From assembly GCA_036320915.1 (NCBI GenBank), contig JAXBDG010000001.1, positions 2,666,001-2,730,000 of the forward strand: a stretch of DNA of 64,000 nucleotides, written 5' to 3'. A model generated the notes under the pieces. It made no database searches. It saw nothing but the letters and a program-made list of their open reading frames with translations, and was not told the origin of the DNA. The translations under genes and the position numbers were made by a program. Of the stretch, positions 1 through 11,023 are shown one piece after another; the first letter of the stretch is position 1, and every line of letters begins with the position of its first letter. The DNA is from Linnemannia elongata. Lineage: Eukaryota > Mortierellomycota > Mortierellomycetes > Mortierellales > Mortierellaceae.

Positions 1-59
1 TTGGCACGTTGCATGGTTGTGGTCGCCTTGCACCTAATGTCTTTTCCTATTGGTGATTC

Positions 60-280
60 ACTTACTTCATCATCCTCTTTTTTTTGCATTCAACCCTCCT
101 CGTACATGTAATCGCTACCGTAAACCTTCTCACTTGCTCATTCACGTTTGTCATTCCTTGCATCCCAACAACATGGTCTCGAGCTTGTTCCATTCACAAC
201 ATCCTACAACACCCTCAACTTCCATTCTCCTTCAGTCGCTCCCTCAGGATGGCCATCTTCGTCTGCCGCCTTGACAAGAG
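60..280 (+). pseudogene. Relic of the 5' end of an F-box/LRR gene
   Basis: This stretch resembles the 5' end of the intact F-box gene at 11965. A start-like CAACATGGTCTCGAGC is followed by about 70 bp that match the F-box codons, and the reading SRSLRMAIFVCR lines up with QRSLRIAILVCR of the intact gene. The frame is broken almost at once after this motif and no LRR body follows. It is a degraded duplicate N-terminus just upstream of a functional paralogue. The match was made by eye, so the edges are approximate. Confidence 0.5.
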
Positions 281-512
281 TATGTGCGGGGACTCTTGTC
301 TCTGAATGGTTGCACCGGAAAGAGATGAGTCGATAAGAGCACAAAAACAAAGTCGAAAAATTAATTAGCAGATCGATCATACCTAATAGGTGCTCACAAA
401 GTCATGTATACCGTTTGACTTCTCTTTGAACATTTCTTTCCTTGTTTTTGTTTTCTTTCCCTCTTCTACTTTACAACTCACCCACTCACTTCCTTTCCCC
501 ACTAAACATCCG

Positions 513-2555
513 ATGAATCGACTATTCAGGAAAAAGCATCCCTCAAACACATCCCCTTCTGCTTCTCCTATCTTCCACCTCACAGAGATCCTCGAGATTA
601 TCTTCTCCTTCCTCGACAATGGCTCCATCCGCAAGTCCGTCATCCTCGTCTGTCGACTCTGGTATCAACTCAACAATCATCGTGTGCTTCGGGAAGTCCG
701 ATGGGACTGGCGCTGGAAGAGACACAAACTCGAGACCGCACTTGTCCGTCTCCCAGGAGCCCGCAGCTTCAACTGCACTTGTATGGCCCTTTTTGGTGAA
801 GTGGACGATGCAGTCTTCACTATTATGGACGCCCTAAGTCAGCAGTCAACTTTTTACCAGAACTTGTTGGACAAACAGAGTAGGCAACAGCGACAGCAAC
901 AACAGCGAGGAATCTGGAAGCCACTGTGGCGACGGAACCCGGTTCTACCAAACATCAGTCCTCTCCGCGAGCTGGAGTTGTTCGTTTTCCGGTTCCCTGG
1001 CGACAACCTCAGCGGCAACGGGTTCCATTTCCCGGCGACTTTGACCAGTCTTAAGTTTACAGGAGGTGTCTACGCAGGAACGATATTTTGGATCGATCAG
1101 ATCCTGACCGACTGCCCACTCTTGGAGGTCTTTCATGCTGGCTCGGGCGGACCTATCCTTGTCAATGGACCATGGGTGCCTCCTACTCACGACCGGGCGC
1201 AGCCGTTGAGACTACTGTCGTTGGTACTCCAGAACGCTAAGTTGGACCAAGGCGGGCTGGAGGACCTTCTGTCGGTTACTCCATTGCTTCAAGAACTAAA
1301 ACTGATCGAGCTCTTGGCAGGAGCTCGACTCATCTTTACTGAACTGCCCGACTCACACTACGATTGGAACCGTCTTTACCAACGCCTTGTGAGACTGGCT
1401 CTACCCCTGCGCTCGGTGCAGTTCACCGTCCACTGTGGTGGTCGGATGCCAGACAGACAAATTCGGCAACGGATGATTGAGCTCTGTCCCAGAAATACCA
1501 ATCACGCCGAATGGTCCTTTTCTCCAATGGACATTACTGCGACTCTGCTTCAGGAATTGACAGTGGTTCACAACAACGTTACTGTTTTGGAGCTCTGTCT
1601 CCCCCGTGTCTGGCCGCGGACGTTTGCTGCATGCACGATCGGCAGGTTCACAGAAGGCTTGCAACTGTTGCATCAGTATCTTTGCGAGTCACCCAATCTC
1701 GTCAGGCTGAAATGTCTCACCGGCGCCATTTTATTGGAAAACTTGGACCTGTATCATCGAGCGCGATATACCGACCTCGCCCTAGGACCAGATCGCGAGT
1801 GGAGCCGTCGACCAGGATCGACAACTGTATCCGAAAACCAGAAGATGAAAGTATGGGCATGCAGGAATCTGCGGTCGCTTGAGGTCGAGATCCATAGCCA
1901 CGGGTACGAGCGACTCATCTGGCCGGTCCAGAGCAGAATTCTCTTTGGGTACATTGCGACCGTCTGTCCTAACCTGGAGGAACTCGATCTCAAGTTGCCG
2001 TCGTACTGTCTACAACAAGGCGCGGCCGCACATACCCGCCGGACTGTGCTCCATGTCCAACTCGAGGGAGGATTATGCTTGCTTGCGAAAATGGAGTACT
2101 TGAGGACGTTGAAGCTGGAGAGAGGTGCGGGAGGTGTTCAAATTGGAGGCAACATTCAGAAGTTTGATATCAGCTGGATTACCCTTGCTGGATCAAACCG
2201 GGAGAAGCATAGTGTTCGACTGAGGCAGCATAGCGTTCAACGGAAACAGGCCATTGCACAGTGGACACAAGACCTGGAGACCGAGCGACAACTTGAAGAA
2301 AAGTATGTATTACCGACTGAGCCACAGCATCAACCAGGACAAGACCAGGGGAATGAAAGCGAGGACGAAAAACTGCAAGAGTCGTTGCAGACATTGGGCT
2401 TGTTGTCAGAGGTCAAGAAAGTGATCGAGTCCATGGATTCTCCCGAATTTCGATGTTTCCCATCCCTGGAACGTATTTCGTTTGGTGGCGCATTTGAGCA
2501 GCGACCTGCGGACGAAATTGAGCGCGTCTTTCCTCGATGGTATCAAGGAGGGTAA
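513..2555 (+). CDS. F-box protein with LRR-like body (family A)
   Basis: Single-exon gene of 680 aa starting at the ATG at 513 (MNRLFRKKHP...). The frame stays open upstream to 390, but the start at 513 matches the N-terminus of the paralogues. An F-box lies at about residues 28-75 (HLTEILEIIFSFLDN, then VILVCRLWYQL). It is followed by irregular LRR-like repeats and a C-terminal motif shared by all family members (QTLGLLSEVKKVIESMD, then PSLERISFGG, then DEIERVFP). F-box proteins are substrate adaptors of SCF ubiquitin ligases: the F-box binds Skp1 and the LRR body recruits the target. The target here is unknown. It is the most diverged of the intact paralogues, with a longer glutamine/glutamate-rich linker near the C-terminus. 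A conserved pyrimidine-rich leader precedes it. Confidence 0.85.
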   Translation: MNRLFRKKHPSNTSPSASPIFHLTEILEIIFSFLDNGSIRKSVILVCRLWYQLNNHRVLREVRWDWRWKRHKLETALVRLPGARSFNCTCMALFGEVDDAVFTIMDALSQQSTFYQNLLDKQSRQQRQQQQRGIWKPLWRRNPVLPNISPLRELELFVFRFPGDNLSGNGFHFPATLTSLKFTGGVYAGTIFWIDQILTDCPLLEVFHAGSGGPILVNGPWVPPTHDRAQPLRLLSLVLQNAKLDQGGLEDLLSVTPLLQELKLIELLAGARLIFTELPDSHYDWNRLYQRLVRLALPLRSVQFTVHCGGRMPDRQIRQRMIELCPRNTNHAEWSFSPMDITATLLQELTVVHNNVTVLELCLPRVWPRTFAACTIGRFTEGLQLLHQYLCESPNLVRLKCLTGAILLENLDLYHRARYTDLALGPDREWSRRPGSTTVSENQKMKVWACRNLRSLEVEIHSHGYERLIWPVQSRILFGYIATVCPNLEELDLKLPSYCLQQGAAAHTRRTVLHVQLEGGLCLLAKMEYLRTLKLERGAGGVQIGGNIQKFDISWITLAGSNREKHSVRLRQHSVQRKQAIAQWTQDLETERQLEEKYVLPTEPQHQPGQDQGNESEDEKLQESLQTLGLLSEVKKVIESMDSPEFRCFPSLERISFGGAFEQRPADEIERVFPRWYQGG

Positions 2556-2679
2556 ATTTTACTTATTCATTACTCTTGGCATGGGTAGTCGGAATAAACG
2601 ACATAAGTGTTGACCAGTTTGTGAGTGTGTTTATTCTTCTATGAGACGCCGGTACCACGTTTTTAGAGGAAATAGTAAA

Positions 2680-3060
2680 TCCAGCTCCCAGAGACTACGT
2701 CTTCAGCGCCGGCAGAGTCCTGAACGACTAACAACAGTACCGTCACTAACAGTACGATATTGTGAGAAGGCGCTGAAGATGTAGACCTGATGAATAATAT
2801 GAAAACTTGGATCTTCTTCGGAATGTCAAGGATACACTGGAGGAGATGAACAAGGGGGACTTTTGTTTGTCGCCATGACCTCCACCGGCTTGGCTGTTAT
2901 GGGGAATTTGAATAAAGCTCTGAGAGGGTACTCAGGTCAGAGTTTGTTTGAAAACCGCCAGCGGAAACGAAGTAGCGGTTCTCAGGTTGGAGCCTATTTT
3001 AACTCTGGTATAAATAAATAGTTGTTGACCTCGACGTGGAAAAGACATGGGAATGATCAT
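2680..3060 (+). pseudogene. Relic of an F-box gene 3' end (copy A)
   Basis: The + strand is similar to the reverse complement of about 15180-15550, which is the C-terminal coding part and 3' flank of the F-box gene on the minus strand at 15208. Both carry the GCGCTGAAGATGTAGA-type segment, the 'leucine-leucine-arginine-aspartate-valine-lysine' heptad, a GAGGAGATGAACA match, the CTGAGAGGGT segment and the TTCTCAGGTTGGAG stop region. Several indels and stops break the frame, so it is non-functional. It stands directly before a relic of the FTR1 3' end, the same order as at 15.2-14.8 kb. Confidence 0.75.
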
Positions 3061-3254
3061 AGAAAGGGATATGAAAAAGAACATGGAAAAGTATATGGGG
3101 CAAGACATGGAAAAGTTGTATTGGAGAAACAGTAGGAAGGAAGCATGAGCATGATGTAAGTTTAGAGAGCAAGAAGAGTAGGAAGTATGCAACGAACATA
3201 GGCTAATGAGGGAACTCCACTTAATGGACAATAATTGCTGAGAGGAAGGGTTTA

Positions 3255-3440
3255 CGGAGGAGAGTAACCAAAATTGGTCGCGATACCGCCATTTGCTAGC
3301 ACAGGAATAGGCGCAGGGGCTGGTAGGCGTAAGGTTAGGTGGGTGAAGGTCGCCTCCACCGCTTGTGGATACCCTATGATATGGATCAAGTCATGTCCTC
3401 AGTTGGAGTTTGGGCAATTACTCCGGAACGGGTGGGTGGG
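3255..3440 (+). pseudogene. Relic copy of the FTR1 3' end (copy A)
   Basis: This segment aligns with the reverse complement of about 14880-15030 and more distantly with the FTR1 3' region at 21800-21930. Shared landmarks are GGAGGAGAGTAACCAAAAT, the CCATTTGCTAGCACAGGAATAGGCGC block, the CCACCGCTTGTGGAT segment and the GTCATGTCCTCAGT segment. It shares a derived GGAGAGT(T/A)ACC variant with copy B that FTR1 lacks, so A and B descend from one intermediate copy. No open frame is kept. Confidence 0.65.
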
Positions 3441-3539
3441 TGAAAGCTGAACGGGCACTATCGCACATAAGTTTTTCTTTAGCGTTGGCGACACCTGATG
3501 ATCATGAAAAAAATGTGCATCCAGGCATCGAGCAGTTTT

Positions 3540-4031
3540 GTTCTCCTTGATCCCTTCCACTCCTTGTTACTGACCAAGGTGTTGGTCTGTGTGTGCGTGT
3601 GTAGATCTCTCTTTGCTTTGTCCCCGATCTCTTTCTTTCCCAGTGTATATTCTGCCTGCTTTGTCGATCGCATGTTTGACTGTTCAATGTCTGCAGCATC
3701 GATGTATTCTTTTTCCTCTCTTATCGCACTCCAACTTGTTTGCATGCACGCGTCCTACACACAGACCAGGACCATGCCGCGTTGTCCTTACTTCTACTCC
3801 GTTCTTTGTTGCTACTTTGATCTTTTCTTTTTCTATCTGCCTTTCACGCTACTACTGTCCTTTAATTTCTTTCCGCTTCCGTCGTTTCTTATTTCCTTTC
3901 CATCTCACATCACCATCGCCATTGTCAACCCATACCTTTCCCAACCGCAAAAGTTTTACCAACCCATTCAACTCACTAATTTCCCCCGCCTAGAACTCAA
4001 GCAACTCACTACAAAAAAAAGCCATGCAACC
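3540..4031 (+). promoter_or_regulatory. Pyrimidine-rich leader upstream of a family B relic
   Basis: About 490 bp of strongly C/T-biased sequence on the + strand ends in a short A-rich stretch just before an ATG. The same arrangement lies before each family B gene (7205-7800, 17960-18239 and 52440-52975), so this is the retained promoter and leader of the relic that follows. No exact TATA box could be assigned. Confidence 0.45.
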
Positions 4032-4830
4032 ATGTCAAAATTTCAGTGTCGGCGACAACATGGTGGAAACGCTCGCTGTCTGTCAAGACGGAGATCACCC
4101 ACCCTACAGTCGACTGGATGATATCAAAGAGACCTTCCCTTGGTCACATTTCCATATAACTCTTTTGCGCTCATAGAGATCGTCGAAAAAAGGCATGCCA
4201 TACCCAATAAGGCCCAACAGTCTCCCCGAGGCTCCCATCCGCAAGTTTGCCGCCACGCTCGAGGTTCTGATCGCGTGCAACTGGACCGGCACAACCCCAA
4301 CCTTCGACATAGAACACTTTCTTGGTCCTAACTCTCCACCTGCAACGCCATCAGATCTTCCACCGTTTGCAAAAATGACGCGCATGAATCTCACTACACG
4401 GATGCCGGCGGCTTCAGTGGAGATACTGAAGCCATTATCCCACACCTCACTTTGGTTCACTTTGCTGTCGTTGAGGATACCTATAGCCTTCTTCCACTTG
4501 TCGACCCCAAGTTCCTCTCAGCCTTCCATGTGCCGGATATCAGGAACGTAACTTTTGACTCATTATGGGACTCGGACACTCTCTCACCGGCAGGTTGTCA
4601 GATCGAGTCTTTGAGGATCGAAGCGACCAACTTGGCAACATTTGCGTTTGAGAGCCAATTTTCATAGTCCTGGAATTGATTACGCGTGTTTGAACTGGGT
4701 GCTTTTAGTACGGTTACCATCTTCCAGCAACTCACCTTGCTTCAACTTCAAGTCTCACGATATTCGACCATGGCTACGATTTGGAGCTCGAGAGGGAATC
4801 TGCTTCCATCCTGCCAACTTCCTTACAACG
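4032..4830 (+). pseudogene. Relic of a family B gene with an internal deletion
   Basis: The first 120 bp match exon 1 of family B. Reading across one frameshift gives NMVETLAVCQDG, then YSRLDDIKETFPW, against DKVDLFAVRKDK and YSRLTDIQGSFPG of the intact copy at 18240. The sequence then jumps to LRR-tail sequence (TLEVLIACNW, then a leucine-rich block and LTLVHFAVVED) without the coiled coil or the ELHEYPIPRLFV block. Several stops interrupt it. It is the remnant of a tandem neighbour of the gene at 7801, collapsed by a large internal deletion. Confidence 0.7.
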
Positions 4831-7204
4831 AAATAAAAAAAAAATGTTGTAAACGTATTACATATTTACTGGTGCAATGGTCCACATATTATCTGAGAAT
4901 GCTCCTGAAGAGAGCAAGCAAGTAAAATGGATCAGTGGCTGTCACTCGTACAGATAAATACACAGACTCTTCTACCTGAAAGCGCGGTGACTATGCCATT
5001 AGAGTCGTAAAGTAAAATGATAGTCGGTATTAAGAACTCGCATGAAGTACAGTGCATGACAAACATTTATTACTAGCTGATGTTCGGATACGCTCCCCCT
5101 TTTTTTTTTCTTGCTCATGAAAGAGGAGACTGCCTATAGTGAAAAATCCTTGGTAAGGAGTGAGAATGATAGTTGGTGCCATTGAGAATAGGGGTGGGGT
5201 GTAGTGCATGGTTTTTGAAGGAGGAAAAACGAGGTAAAGGTGTGAGGATTGCCCTGGTGAGCAGCAGTGAGGGAGCGGTGAGGCTACCTACATCTGATGA
5301 CAAGGGCGACGGTGATGGGGTAGGCTGTTGAGTGGTATGTAAAGAAAAATGGCTATGAACAGGGATGAGTGGTTTTTTATTTTGTTGGTGTGTGCGCGTA
5401 TGTGTATTATGTGTGGAGTATGCACCCCTGAATGAATGACGAAATGGAAAGATGTAGAAGAGAAAGCGCGCGGGAAGAAAAAAGGTAAAGAAGATCTTCG
5501 AGCCTAAGACGAATAGAGAAATAGTCGAGATTTTTTGCGTGGACTGATTTTTACATGCTTCGACGCCCCATTCTCTCACTCTGTGGTGTCTCTCATATTC
5601 ACACGATGTATAAGTCCACAAATCAAAAAAGAGAGCACACGTCCCCCTTCCTTCTCTTCCTTCCTTTTCTCCTCCCTCCGCTCGATGACCCATTCACCAA
5701 AGGAAACGACCCTCATTACCGACTACTCAAGGATCCTCCGACTCATTCGCTTACATGACCATGGACACTCTTCTCTGGCATGTAGGATCTCGTCATCCTT
5801 GTCATATGATTCAAGGTTGATGGAACAGCGCGTTGTTTTGGTTGATTCGGAAAGACGATCATGGCATGGGTGAGGGCAATCCACTTCACAACCGACTCAG
5901 GCGGGATGCAATTACAATGACGAAGGACAAAACGAAGGCAACTCCCTCTTATAATAGACCCACGGACAACACACCCACCACCTACCCCTTAGTGCTCTGA
6001 CTAGTCTACTTACAAAAAGTCAGTCCTCAAGCCCAATTGCTTGCGACAACAACATGGTCGTGACGGGTGTCACTTTCCCCTCGCCCTCTCCTTCAACGAC
6101 CTCGTGTTCACTCATCATGCTCTTAGACGTGGTACCAGTACTTGCAGCACCCAGGAAACAAGATCAAGAGACGAAGTGCAGGATGCAGTAACAGTCAATT
6201 GACCCATGTATTGCGTGCATGTCCCCCAAACTGAGAGTTGAGCGGATCGATTTGCTGCATATGACTTTTTTTTGATTTCAGAGCAGAAAAGGGCGGGAGG
6301 GTTAGAGTGCGGACTTGCAACGACTCAACTTGCATTGCATTGATTAGAAATACACGAGAGAGGAACTTTTGGGAAGCATGCTGCCCTTGATAAAACGTAC
6401 CTCGGAGAAGAATGAGGGTACTTGTTTTTGTATATAACAGTCTTAGCTGGAGAGAACCTTTTAACAGGTAAGTGCATGGCAGGAGGGTGTCAGGTCATGA
6501 AAAAGGTGGTTGATTCGTGCTGAGTTTTCTGCGACGCGTCCAATTGCCCGTTTCCTTACTGTATGCGTCGATTTTACCTACGATCGCGTAAAATATCGCG
6601 ACCTACATTCTCCTATCGAACAATCTTCTTTTTGGATTAAACATGTTGCCATGATCGTACTCTAGGTCATACCCTATTTTTTTTGTTAGCATGAAGAGAA
6701 GGACCATAGGCACCATTCGTCAAAAGCAGGTGCTTTTTTTTTTTTTTTTTTTTTTTTTTTTTGTGGTTGACCCAGGGGTGACAAAAAATAGTGGAATTCT
6801 TGCGGCGCTTGTTCTTTTGTTAGAGCTGAGTAGGAATTTTTTATTCTTTTTCGAATGAGAGCGTGCGCATTCGAGGTGGACCCCCAGTAGGAGCAAGTCG
6901 AAAAAGGGCGATGGTTGCACAAGTGTGGAAGCAGTGTTGGTTTGTCTCTGCAACCACACATAGACCATGCTGCAGTGTTACGTATGACGTCTCGAAAAAA
7001 AGACGACTCGGAGGCGACAACAAACAAACAATAAAAAAAAAAAAGTCGAGCTGACAGAGGTAGTATTTGGGGTGTCTGACAAAGTGCATGTATTGCGTGT
7101 TTATGTGTACCTGGAGAAAAGAAAAGATCCAATCATCGACGACATGAACATACAATCGACGGAATGATGGGCGTGGATCACAAGCCAGCAGGCAAGTGCG
7201 AGAA
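4831..7204. other. Intergenic region without a supported gene
   Basis: About 2.4 kb of mixed low-complexity DNA. The longest open frames (5115-5693 and 6686-7132, minus) have skewed composition, and the latter runs through the poly-T tract at 6734. No paralogous match long enough to name was found, apart from a doubtful short resemblance to a family B exon 1 around 5690-5870. Confidence 0.5.
6734..6762 (+). repeat. Poly-T tract of about 29 nt
   Basis: Uninterrupted run of T on the + strand, equivalently a poly-A run on the minus strand. It could be the A-tail scar of a retroposed sequence or simple slippage. No retroposed body is recognisable beside it. Confidence 0.9.
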
Positions 7205-7800
7205 AAAAAAAAGTTCAATTCATCTCTCCCTCTTCTTTTCTCGCCTTTTTGGAGTTGGTGTTCTGTTCTTGTTGATTATAGTATATGTACCTCTCACTTT
7301 CATGGCACGACCCTCCTGCCTTGGACGTCATTGTTCATCCCTCACTATCCCCTGCCCTTCCCTCTTTCACAAACCCTGTTTGTTGTTGTGGTCCGTCATG
7401 TTTGTGTTTGTTGGCGGTGTTTTTATTGTTCTTGTTCTTGTTCTTGTCACTCCTTTCTCCATCTCCCATCCATCGCCTCCTTTTTTTTATTCTTTTTGTC
7501 TCTTTCGGATGCTGCATTCATGCGTTTGTCACCCCACGCTTGTTTTTGTTTTTTTTCCTTTATCTTCCCTTCTTTTTTTGCCTCTTCCCTTATTTTATCT
7601 CAGTTTCTCACCGCCTTCATTCGCTCTTTGTCGCTCTTTCCTACTTACCCCCCTCTTTCCTGTCATTTTTGTCTTTTCCAACCCTCATTTTTCGCGTATC
7701 ACAAACAAGAAAAGAAACAAAAAGTCATCAATTGCCCTCATCCGAACGCCACTGTGTCGTCTTTCTCTCACCCCCCGACTCTTAATAACATAACCAACCC
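7205..7800 (+). promoter_or_regulatory. Pyrimidine-rich leader of a family B gene
   Basis: Roughly 600 bp dominated by C and T lie immediately before the ATG at 7801 and end in an A-rich run followed by CCAACCC. Open frames across it translate to Ser/Phe/Leu/Pro-rich noise. This is the typical leader seen at every family B gene and several housekeeping genes of this window, so promoter and 5'UTR are the best reading. Confidence 0.5.
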
Positions 7801-10800
7801 ATGTCACCAAAACAATTCCAGCGCTTCCGACAGGGGAGGGAAGTCGAGTTCCTGGCGGTCCACAAGAACAAGGCAACGGGCGAACTCTATAGCTCTCTGG
7901 ATGACATCAAGCACACTTACCCCGATGCTTTACGATTCAAGGTTGATGGCGTGGTCCTGAACTTTATGCGTGATGCAAACGAGCATATGTAAGTTTGGAA
8001 GAATGAAGCATGGATGGATGTGCAGTACATACCGACAGCTATGTACGAACGAAGCATACACCATATAAACAAATGTGAGAATATCGTTTCGTTGCTTTCA
8101 TATCATGCACAACTAATAGTTCTTTGTCTTTTTTTTTGTTTGTGTGGGGAATGTTTTGGGGGTGGATAGGTATGAGCCAAAGAGGATTGCACATCACCCG
8201 GACGATATCATCGATGTTATTTGTACAACCTCGATGCCTGTACCTATAACCCCGCCCGGCAGTATCTACGACAAGTCCATATCCATAGCCCTTGACGAGC
8301 ATGCAGATCATGTCTGTCCCGGCGACTCAATAGACCTCTCGGTCCAAACCCTCTCGATTCAGACCGGCTCTGAAACCACCACCACGACAATGGCGTCGCT
8401 CTCTGTTTCGCCTACTACGGACACCACCTTTGCACATTCTCCAGGATACCACCAATCCATCACTACAGCTCAAGAAACGACTGTCTACACTCCATACATC
8501 ACAACCAACCTGTCGAGTCTTCAGTTACAATGCGACGGATCGGACGACGCCCATTCATTGGCTCACCCTAGAGACCCACTTGCTCATGCGATACACCATT
8601 TGCACGAGATGATAAGGGAGCAGGATGCCTCGAGGAAGAGGGAGTTGCAGATGATCAAGCAGCAAACGGAAGCAAGGGAGCGGGAGGAGCAGATCATCAA
8701 GAACCAGAAGGAGATGATCGACCGCCTCATCATCAACCAGCAACAGGTCGACGCCATCCTGGTCCAGAACTACGAGCTCCACGAGTACCCGATCCCACGC
8801 CTGTTTGTGATTATGCCAGAGCCGACGAGCAAATGGGACCCGACCAACCTGTTGGGCAGGAAGTACCGCCTGCATTTCCTGTGCGAATGTAGCGACCATC
8901 GTCGACCTTCCTCAAACCAGCTAGTTGCTCCACTAGACAGGGATGCTCGATTCAAGAACAGGGTTCACCTCACGGACCACCAGGGGTACGAGTTGTCTCG
9001 GCCGACAGAGTTCTTTGAGCAGTACGGTGCCTTTCTCCTTGGCACACTCAGGATCTTGAAACATTGTCTGGAAGTGGCGACTGCCGTCGCTCCGGTCGCT
9101 GGTTTGGTTAATGGTGGGGTCGGGGCTGTCATAAGGGAGGTGAGCTCGTTCGCCGACCCGCATTTGGTGTTGATTAATAGCTCGATCGATTTCCTGAAAG
9201 GCACGCTGGAGGAGTACCAGGTCAATATGGGACTGGGGCAAGATTGCGATGCCTTCAGCCAGAGGAGTGGCGCCAGCGGTCAGAGGAGCGTTGCCGAGAG
9301 CCAACAGAGCGATCACCTCCAAACGATTGCTGCACTCGAGGGCGCCGACTTGCGCCGACTGCACACTTTCCTACGGAGCAACGACGAGGAGAAGGTCTTG
9401 GGCGATCTTTACCGGATTACCACCGACACAGGTCATGTCAAGTGGGTCTGCCTGAAGCATTACGGAGAGCAGTACCGGACCGCCAAAATGGCCACCTTTA
9501 TCCAGTCTGTCGAGGCTGCTAATGGTTACTATGACCGCCACTTCCGCAAGGTCACCATTACCCTCAAATCCACCATCGCTGCCAAGGACTTCCTCAAACG
9601 CCTCGTCAGCCTGGGATCTACAGTCAACGAGCTCCACATCACCCTCGCGTGGAACTTTTGGTCGTCAGACCTGGTGTACCTTGTCGATAAGATTGCTCAG
9701 ACCAACATCGAGGTTCTCCATCTGGATTTCGTCGACGGCGAAGGATCACATACACCCTTGGAAGCACTTCGACTCAGCCGAGGAAAGTACTACCCTCTCC
9801 TCGATCTTTTTTCGAACAGGAAGCTCCGAGCCGTCCACTTTGCCAACCTCAGTCTCCTAGGATCAAGGACACCCGACCTCTCCTCAGCACAGATGGCATC
9901 TTCCCTACGGAGTTTTCATTTCTTTGGAGCGATCCGCCTAGAGGACGATAACCGCCTTGCAAGGATCGTCTCCAGCTGTCAGGGACTTGTCGACCTACGC
10001 CTGGGCTCTGGCAATCACTCTGGCCACCTCGGCCAGAAGCTCCACCTTGCGATCTGCTCACTCAAGAACCTGCAGAGCCTTCACCTGCAATGCATGTACA
10101 GGAGCTTTGACCTCGACAAAACCTGCCCCACTGCCATTGCGACATCCAGGACGATGAAGGAGATTGTCGGTTCCACAGTTGTCTTCGATGGTCGCCTTCT
10201 GGAAGAGACCGTACAGCGGTCATTGTCGATGCTGGAAGTCTTGGTTCTGGAAAGTCATAACCTTTACCAGCACCACTTTGCGATGGTCCCCGAGCCCAAG
10301 TTTGGTTTTGAGGGACCCATGCCCTACGAGTTGCCATCTCTGGGAGTCTTCTCTGCCACGACTGTGTTTTCCAGATTGACGCATATTGACCTCTTTGTGA
10401 GGTTGACGACCCACTCTCTTAACACCCTGAAGGCCGTCCTGCCCCAACTCCGTCTGATCCACTTTGGTTCAGTACACTATATCCACGACCTCCTCAAGCA
10501 CGTCAACTTTGTCACCCTCAAATCGCTTTCAATTGGCATAACCCGCGACACAGACCTCAAACCCCTCCAAGACGCCTTCATCACCAAATCCCTCCCCTGC
10601 CAAATCGACTCTCTGAAAATCGAATATTACCGCCAAGTCGACTTTCACTACCCCCAAATCCTCGACCTCATCCCCCTAACCCGCCTCCATCTCAGCCGTG
10701 TTGATGACGAGCTGCGCCTCTGCCAAATTCTGGAGAGCATCAACTTTTCGAGGTTGGAAGTTTTGTCGATTTACGAGTGCAAGTATTCGAAGGCGGCCGA

Positions 10801-11023
10801 GTCGATCCTGTCGAGGAGGAGGGGCGAGTTTCTGGCGAACCTGACGGTGCAGTTGGACGAGTGCTCGATCTGGCATTATAGTCAGGATACGGCATATGTG
10901 GGAGATCCTAGGGCGTTGAAGACGCGGTTACCGGAGAAGTGGGTGCAGCACTTGGGACATGTTCATCGAGATGAGATTCATTATCGGTTCTTGCAGCCCA
11001 TCTTGCCTGTTACCTATTATTAA
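7801..11023 (+). CDS. Family B coiled-coil/LRR-like protein
   Basis: Two exons, 7801-7988 and 8170-11023, give 1013 aa. The intron is GTAAGT...GGATAG and splits the codon before YEPKRIAHHP, the same place as in the paralogues. Exon 1 encodes a small compact domain (FRQGREVEFLAV...YSSLDDIK...RFKVDGVVLNF). Residues 75-190 are Ser/Thr-rich. A charged coiled coil lies at about 200-260 and leads into the block ELHEYPIPRLFVIMP at about 265. Then come the motifs FLCECS, HLTDHQGYELSRPTEFF, LEGADLRRLHTFL and VKWVCLKHY, and about 500 residues of LRR-like repeats to the end. I recognise the pattern as a recurring fungal family but no biochemical function is known to me. An adaptor or receptor-like role is inference from the coiled coil plus LRR layout. 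Confidence 0.85.

Noticed and set aside
5115..5693. 192-aa open frame on the minus strand
   Set aside because: Composition is Ser/Leu/Phe/His-rich noise from a pyrimidine tract, with no motif and no splice or leader context.
5690..5870. Possible further family B exon 1 relic (TTCAAGGTTGATGG and a short LLKD reading)
   Set aside because: Only about 15 bp match exactly and the rest cannot be aligned by eye; chance similarity is likely.
6686..7132. 148-aa open frame on the minus strand
   Set aside because: It reads through the poly-T tract as polylysine and has no domain-like pattern.
7196..7793. Long overlapping open frames of 166-254 aa before the family B start
   Set aside because: They lie in the C/T-rich leader; translations are low-complexity Phe/Ser/Leu/Cys and differ in every frame.
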